This document shows, piece after piece, positions 6,160 through 7,888 of a stretch of DNA of 7,888 nucleotides. Location: contig JAJYRV010000079.1 of NCBI GenBank assembly GCA_021793935.1, forward strand, positions 1 to 7,888, written 5' to 3'. The first letter of the stretch is position 1, and each line of letters begins with the position of its first letter. This DNA is from Actinomycetes bacterium. GTDB lineage: Bacteria; Actinomycetota; Actinomycetes; Actinomycetales; Beutenbergiaceae. The notes below the pieces were generated by a model that was given only the letters and a program-made list of their open reading frames with translations, was not told the DNA's origin and made no database searches. The translations under genes and the position numbers were made by a program.

Positions 6160-6173
6160 CCGGCCCGGGCCGG
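6160..6173. terminator. GC palindrome between convergent genes, possible bidirectional terminator
   Basis: CCGGCCCGGGCCGG is a perfect 14-bp palindrome in the 28-bp gap between the stops of the ThuA-like gene and the regulator. It could fold as a short hairpin (5-bp stem, 4-base loop) in either transcript. There is no T-tract on either side, so it is not a classical intrinsic terminator. Actinobacterial terminators often lack a T-run, which keeps the idea open. Confidence 0.35.
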
Positions 6174-6181
6174 TCGGGGAG

Positions 6182-7282
6182 CTAGGCCCGCGGCCCACTC
6201 GATGCGCGAACGATCAGGGTCGGGCTCACCTTCACCCGGTGGATCGGGCGGTTCGGATCGGCGATCCGGTCGGTGAGGAGCCGTAGCGCCGTCTCGCCGA
6301 TGATCCGCCGCGGCGGGCGGACCGCGGAGAGCGCAGGATTGGCGAGCGCGGCGATCTGATCGTCGTAGGAGACGATCGACAGGTCGGTGGGGATCTGGAT
6401 TCCCCTCTCCTCCGCGCGTTGCAGGATGTACATCGCTTCGGGATCGGAGTGGATGATCGCCGACGTCGTGCCGCTTCGCACCAGCTGGGTGAGGACCTCA
6501 TCGACCGCGGCTCCGAACCCGGGATCCGTGCGGTCGGGGAGCGCCGAGTGCAAGGTGGCGGCCGGGTCGAGCCCGAGTTCCTCGTGCGCGGCGCGCCACC
6601 CGATGCCGATCTGGGCGGCGTGGGGCGAGTTCTCGCTGTAGATCAACGCGATCTTTCGGTGCCCCTGGTTGTACAGGTGGTGCACGGCGATGTCCGCCCC
6701 GCCGGCGTGATCGGTCACGACCGACTCGATCGACTGCCGGGCGGTACCGACGGTCATTTCGCGTTCCATGAGGACGACGGGCGCCTTCGTCTCCGCCAGC
6801 CACCGCTCCAACGCCTCGCGAGCAGCCCCCACGACGGTCGGTGCGAGCAGTAGCCCGCTCACGCGCTTGCTCAGGAGCTGATCGAGGTCCGGCCGTTCAT
6901 CCTCCGCGTGATACCGAGTCTCGCGGAGGATGAGGCGCAGCCCGAGCCGGTTCGCCTCCGCTTCCGCGCCGTGCACGACGTCGGGCCAGTAGAAATCGAA
7001 GGACGGGACCAGCACGCCGATCGCCCCCTTGCGCAGGGGGGAGAAGCCATTGCCCCGGGTGCGCTGCGGATCCATTGTCGCTGCCCCGCCGTGGAAGCGG
7101 CGGATGAGCCCCGCGTCAGCGAGGGCGGTGACATCGCGACGCACCGTAATCGCCGTCACCCCCAGCTCCTCGGCGAGATCACCGATCCGGATCGAACCGC
7201 GTTCACGGATCGCTTCTAATACTTCGGCCTGACGGGTGCCCGCAGGAGGATGCCAGGAGTCGGCGGGGGGATGGGACGTCAT
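6182..7282 (-). CDS. Transcriptional regulator: DeoR-type HTH fused to LacI/GalR-type sugar-binding domain
   Basis: 366 residues from ATG 7282 to TAG 6184-6182. AAAGGA 5 nt upstream fixes this start; an in-frame start 25 codons further up lacks such support. Residues 17-67 form a DeoR-type winged helix-turn-helix: RQAEVLEAIRERG, LAEELGVTAITVRRDVTAL and the diagnostic RRFHGGA. From about residue 87 a periplasmic-binding-protein-like effector domain follows: GAIGVLVPSFDFYWPDVVHG, LLSKRVSGLLLAPT, VVTDHAGGADIAVHHLYNQG, HRKIALIYSE, TTSAIIHSDPEAM and LSIVSYDD, ending with ALSAVRPP and the ALRLLTDRI helix. Such proteins normally repress sugar genes until a ligand binds. The ligand here is unknown; a sugar from the GH59 reaction is the obvious candidate. 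The gene is divergent from the dehydrogenase gene and carries a candidate operator in its own promoter, suggesting autoregulation. Confidence 0.92.
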   Translation of the reverse strand: MTSHPPADSWHPPAGTRQAEVLEAIRERGSIRIGDLAEELGVTAITVRRDVTALADAGLIRRFHGGAATMDPQRTRGNGFSPLRKGAIGVLVPSFDFYWPDVVHGAEAEANRLGLRLILRETRYHAEDERPDLDQLLSKRVSGLLLAPTVVGAAREALERWLAETKAPVVLMEREMTVGTARQSIESVVTDHAGGADIAVHHLYNQGHRKIALIYSENSPHAAQIGIGWRAAHEELGLDPAATLHSALPDRTDPGFGAAVDEVLTQLVRSGTTSAIIHSDPEAMYILQRAEERGIQIPTDLSIVSYDDQIAALANPALSAVRPPRRIIGETALRLLTDRIADPNRPIHRVKVSPTLIVRASSGPRA

Positions 7283-7287
7283 AGTCT

Positions 7288-7293
7288 TCCTTT
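7288..7293 (-). promoter_or_regulatory. Ribosome binding site that fixes the start of the regulator gene
   Basis: On the minus strand AAAGGA, then 5 nt, then ATG at 7282. It excludes the longer reading that begins at 7357 inside the promoter region. Confidence 0.8.
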
Positions 7294-7304
7294 CTGACGG
7301 AACC

Positions 7305-7326
7305 ACTCTAGAACACAATTGATCAC
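7305..7326 (-). promoter_or_regulatory. Candidate operator and -10 element of the regulator gene
   Basis: On the minus strand GTGATCA (7326-7320) is followed by TAGAGT (7310-7305), a TANNNT-type -10, with 16 nt between their first bases. The operator lies in the imperfect 14-bp palindrome CAATTGATCACTTG (7316-7329; one mismatched pair). No good -35 is seen. The arrangement suggests that the repressor controls its own gene. Confidence 0.45.
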
Positions 7327-7358
7327 TTGGCGCGAATCCATGAACGAATGATCCCAAG

Positions 7359-7388
7359 TTGACAGTACGTGATCATGTTGCTTACGGT
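7359..7388 (+). promoter_or_regulatory. Candidate promoter with embedded operator for the hydroxyacid dehydrogenase gene
   Basis: A perfect TTGACA -35 (7359-7364), an 18-bp spacer, and TACGGT (7383-7388), a TANNNT-type -10. GTGATCA (7369-7375) sits inside the spacer, within the near-palindrome ACGTGATCATGT. A repressor bound there would block RNA polymerase directly. The expected transcript start is near 7395, giving a leader of about 55 nt. Confidence 0.6.
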
Positions 7389-7435
7389 TGCTCCCACTGG
7401 CTGTTCATATGGATCGTTCCTGATCGAAGAGGCTC

Positions 7436-7442
7436 AAAGGAG
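7436..7442 (+). promoter_or_regulatory. Ribosome binding site of the hydroxyacid dehydrogenase gene
   Basis: AAAGGAG, then 6 nt, then ATG at 7449. This decides against the later in-frame ATG codons at 7464, 7467 and 7473. Confidence 0.8.
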
Positions 7443-7448
7443 AAACTG

Positions 7449-7888
7449 ATGCGACCACGCACCATGATGGTGATGCCACCGCGCACCTTTGAGCAACAGT
7501 TCGGCAGTGAGGAGCAAGAACTGCTTGAAGCCGCCGCCGACCTCATCACAACCTACCCGGCCGCGGACTTCAATATCGATGATTCTGCGCTCGCCGGCGT
7601 GGAGGTCCTGCTCACCTCCTGGGGCTGCCCGCCCATCTCTGTGGACCTGCTCGACCGGATGCCGAAGTTGCAGGCGATCGTTCACGCGGCGGGCTCGGCC
7701 CGCGCGCTCGTTCCCAGCGAGGCGTATTCTCGCGGTATCCAAGTGACCACCGCAGCTGACCTCAACGCGATCCCCGTCGCTGAGTTCACCCTCGCCGCGA
7801 CCATTTTCGCGGGCAAGCGCGCCCTCCCGCTCGCGGAACAGAACCAGCGGGAACCCGCCGGCTGGGAGAGCTCTTTCGCCGATCAGAG
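7449..7888 (+). CDS. D-isomer-specific 2-hydroxyacid dehydrogenase-like protein, N-terminal part (3' end outside window)
   Basis: 146 complete codons are visible before the right edge. Residues 48-60 (LAGVEVLLTSWGC), 67-83 (LLDRMPKLQAIVHAAGS), GIQVTTAADLNAIPVAEFTL (96-115) and AATIFAGKR follow the order of the substrate-binding domain of the D-2-hydroxyacid dehydrogenase/phosphoglycerate dehydrogenase family. In this family a conserved Asn precedes the 'vAE' motif that leads into the linker helix. The NAD-binding GxGxxG motif and the catalytic Arg, Glu and His would come later and cannot be seen. Members reduce or oxidise 2-hydroxy/2-keto acids with NAD(P). The exact substrate is unknown. No signal peptide, so it is cytoplasmic. 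The promoter contains the candidate operator shared with the regulator, so it probably belongs to the same sugar regulon; genes further right may continue the operon. Confidence 0.82.
   Translation, partial: MRPRTMMVMPPRTFEQQFGSEEQELLEAAADLITTYPAADFNIDDSALAGVEVLLTSWGCPPISVDLLDRMPKLQAIVHAAGSARALVPSEAYSRGIQVTTAADLNAIPVAEFTLAATIFAGKRALPLAEQNQREPAGWESSFADQ

Overview
The window comes from a high-GC Gram-positive bacterium, almost certainly an actinobacterium. The DNA is strongly GC-rich, codons mostly end in G or C, ribosome binding sites are AAGGAG-like, one gene starts with GTG, and a large secreted protein ends in an LPXTG-type sortase motif (IPNTG). Genus and species cannot be read from this sequence.

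Layout. Bases 1-5193 (minus strand) are one unbroken reading frame of 1731 codons that runs off the left edge without a stop. It encodes a secreted, modular, probably cell-wall-anchored glycoside hydrolase. Its catalytic core resembles family GH59 (galactocerebrosidase / beta-galactosidase): paired catalytic glutamates, a DPWSGW motif and a C-terminal lectin-like domain of the galactocerebrosidase type. The core is embedded in accessory modules: a duplicated Ig-like plus beta-sandwich unit on both sides, a second small beta-sandwich, a FIVAR-like helical segment, a Big_3-type domain, and an extremely acidic Asp/Asn/Gly linker built partly from perfect 33-bp repeats. Bases 5194-5454 are a divergent promoter region. 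Bases 5455-6153 (plus) encode a ThuA-like protein. Bases 6182-7282 (minus) encode a sugar-sensing repressor with a DeoR-type helix-turn-helix joined to a LacI-type ligand domain, convergent with the ThuA gene. Bases 7283-7448 are a second divergent promoter region. Bases 7449-7888 (plus) are the 5' part of a D-2-hydroxyacid dehydrogenase-like gene cut by the right edge.

How the parts may work together (inference). This looks like a small glycan-use locus. A surface-held enzyme would release galactose or another sugar from a beta-galactoside. A ThuA-like protein and an NAD(P)-type dehydrogenase would act on the product inside the cell, and the DeoR/LacI hybrid would sense the sugar. The 7-mer GTGATCA lies 12-16 nt upstream of a candidate -10 element in the promoter regions of the ThuA-like gene, the regulator and the dehydrogenase, in the same orientation relative to each, so it is a plausible shared operator. 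No RNA gene, insertion sequence or CRISPR array was seen. I found no clear sign of an entirely new kind of system; the most noteworthy items are the architecture of the giant GH59 protein and the candidate regulon.
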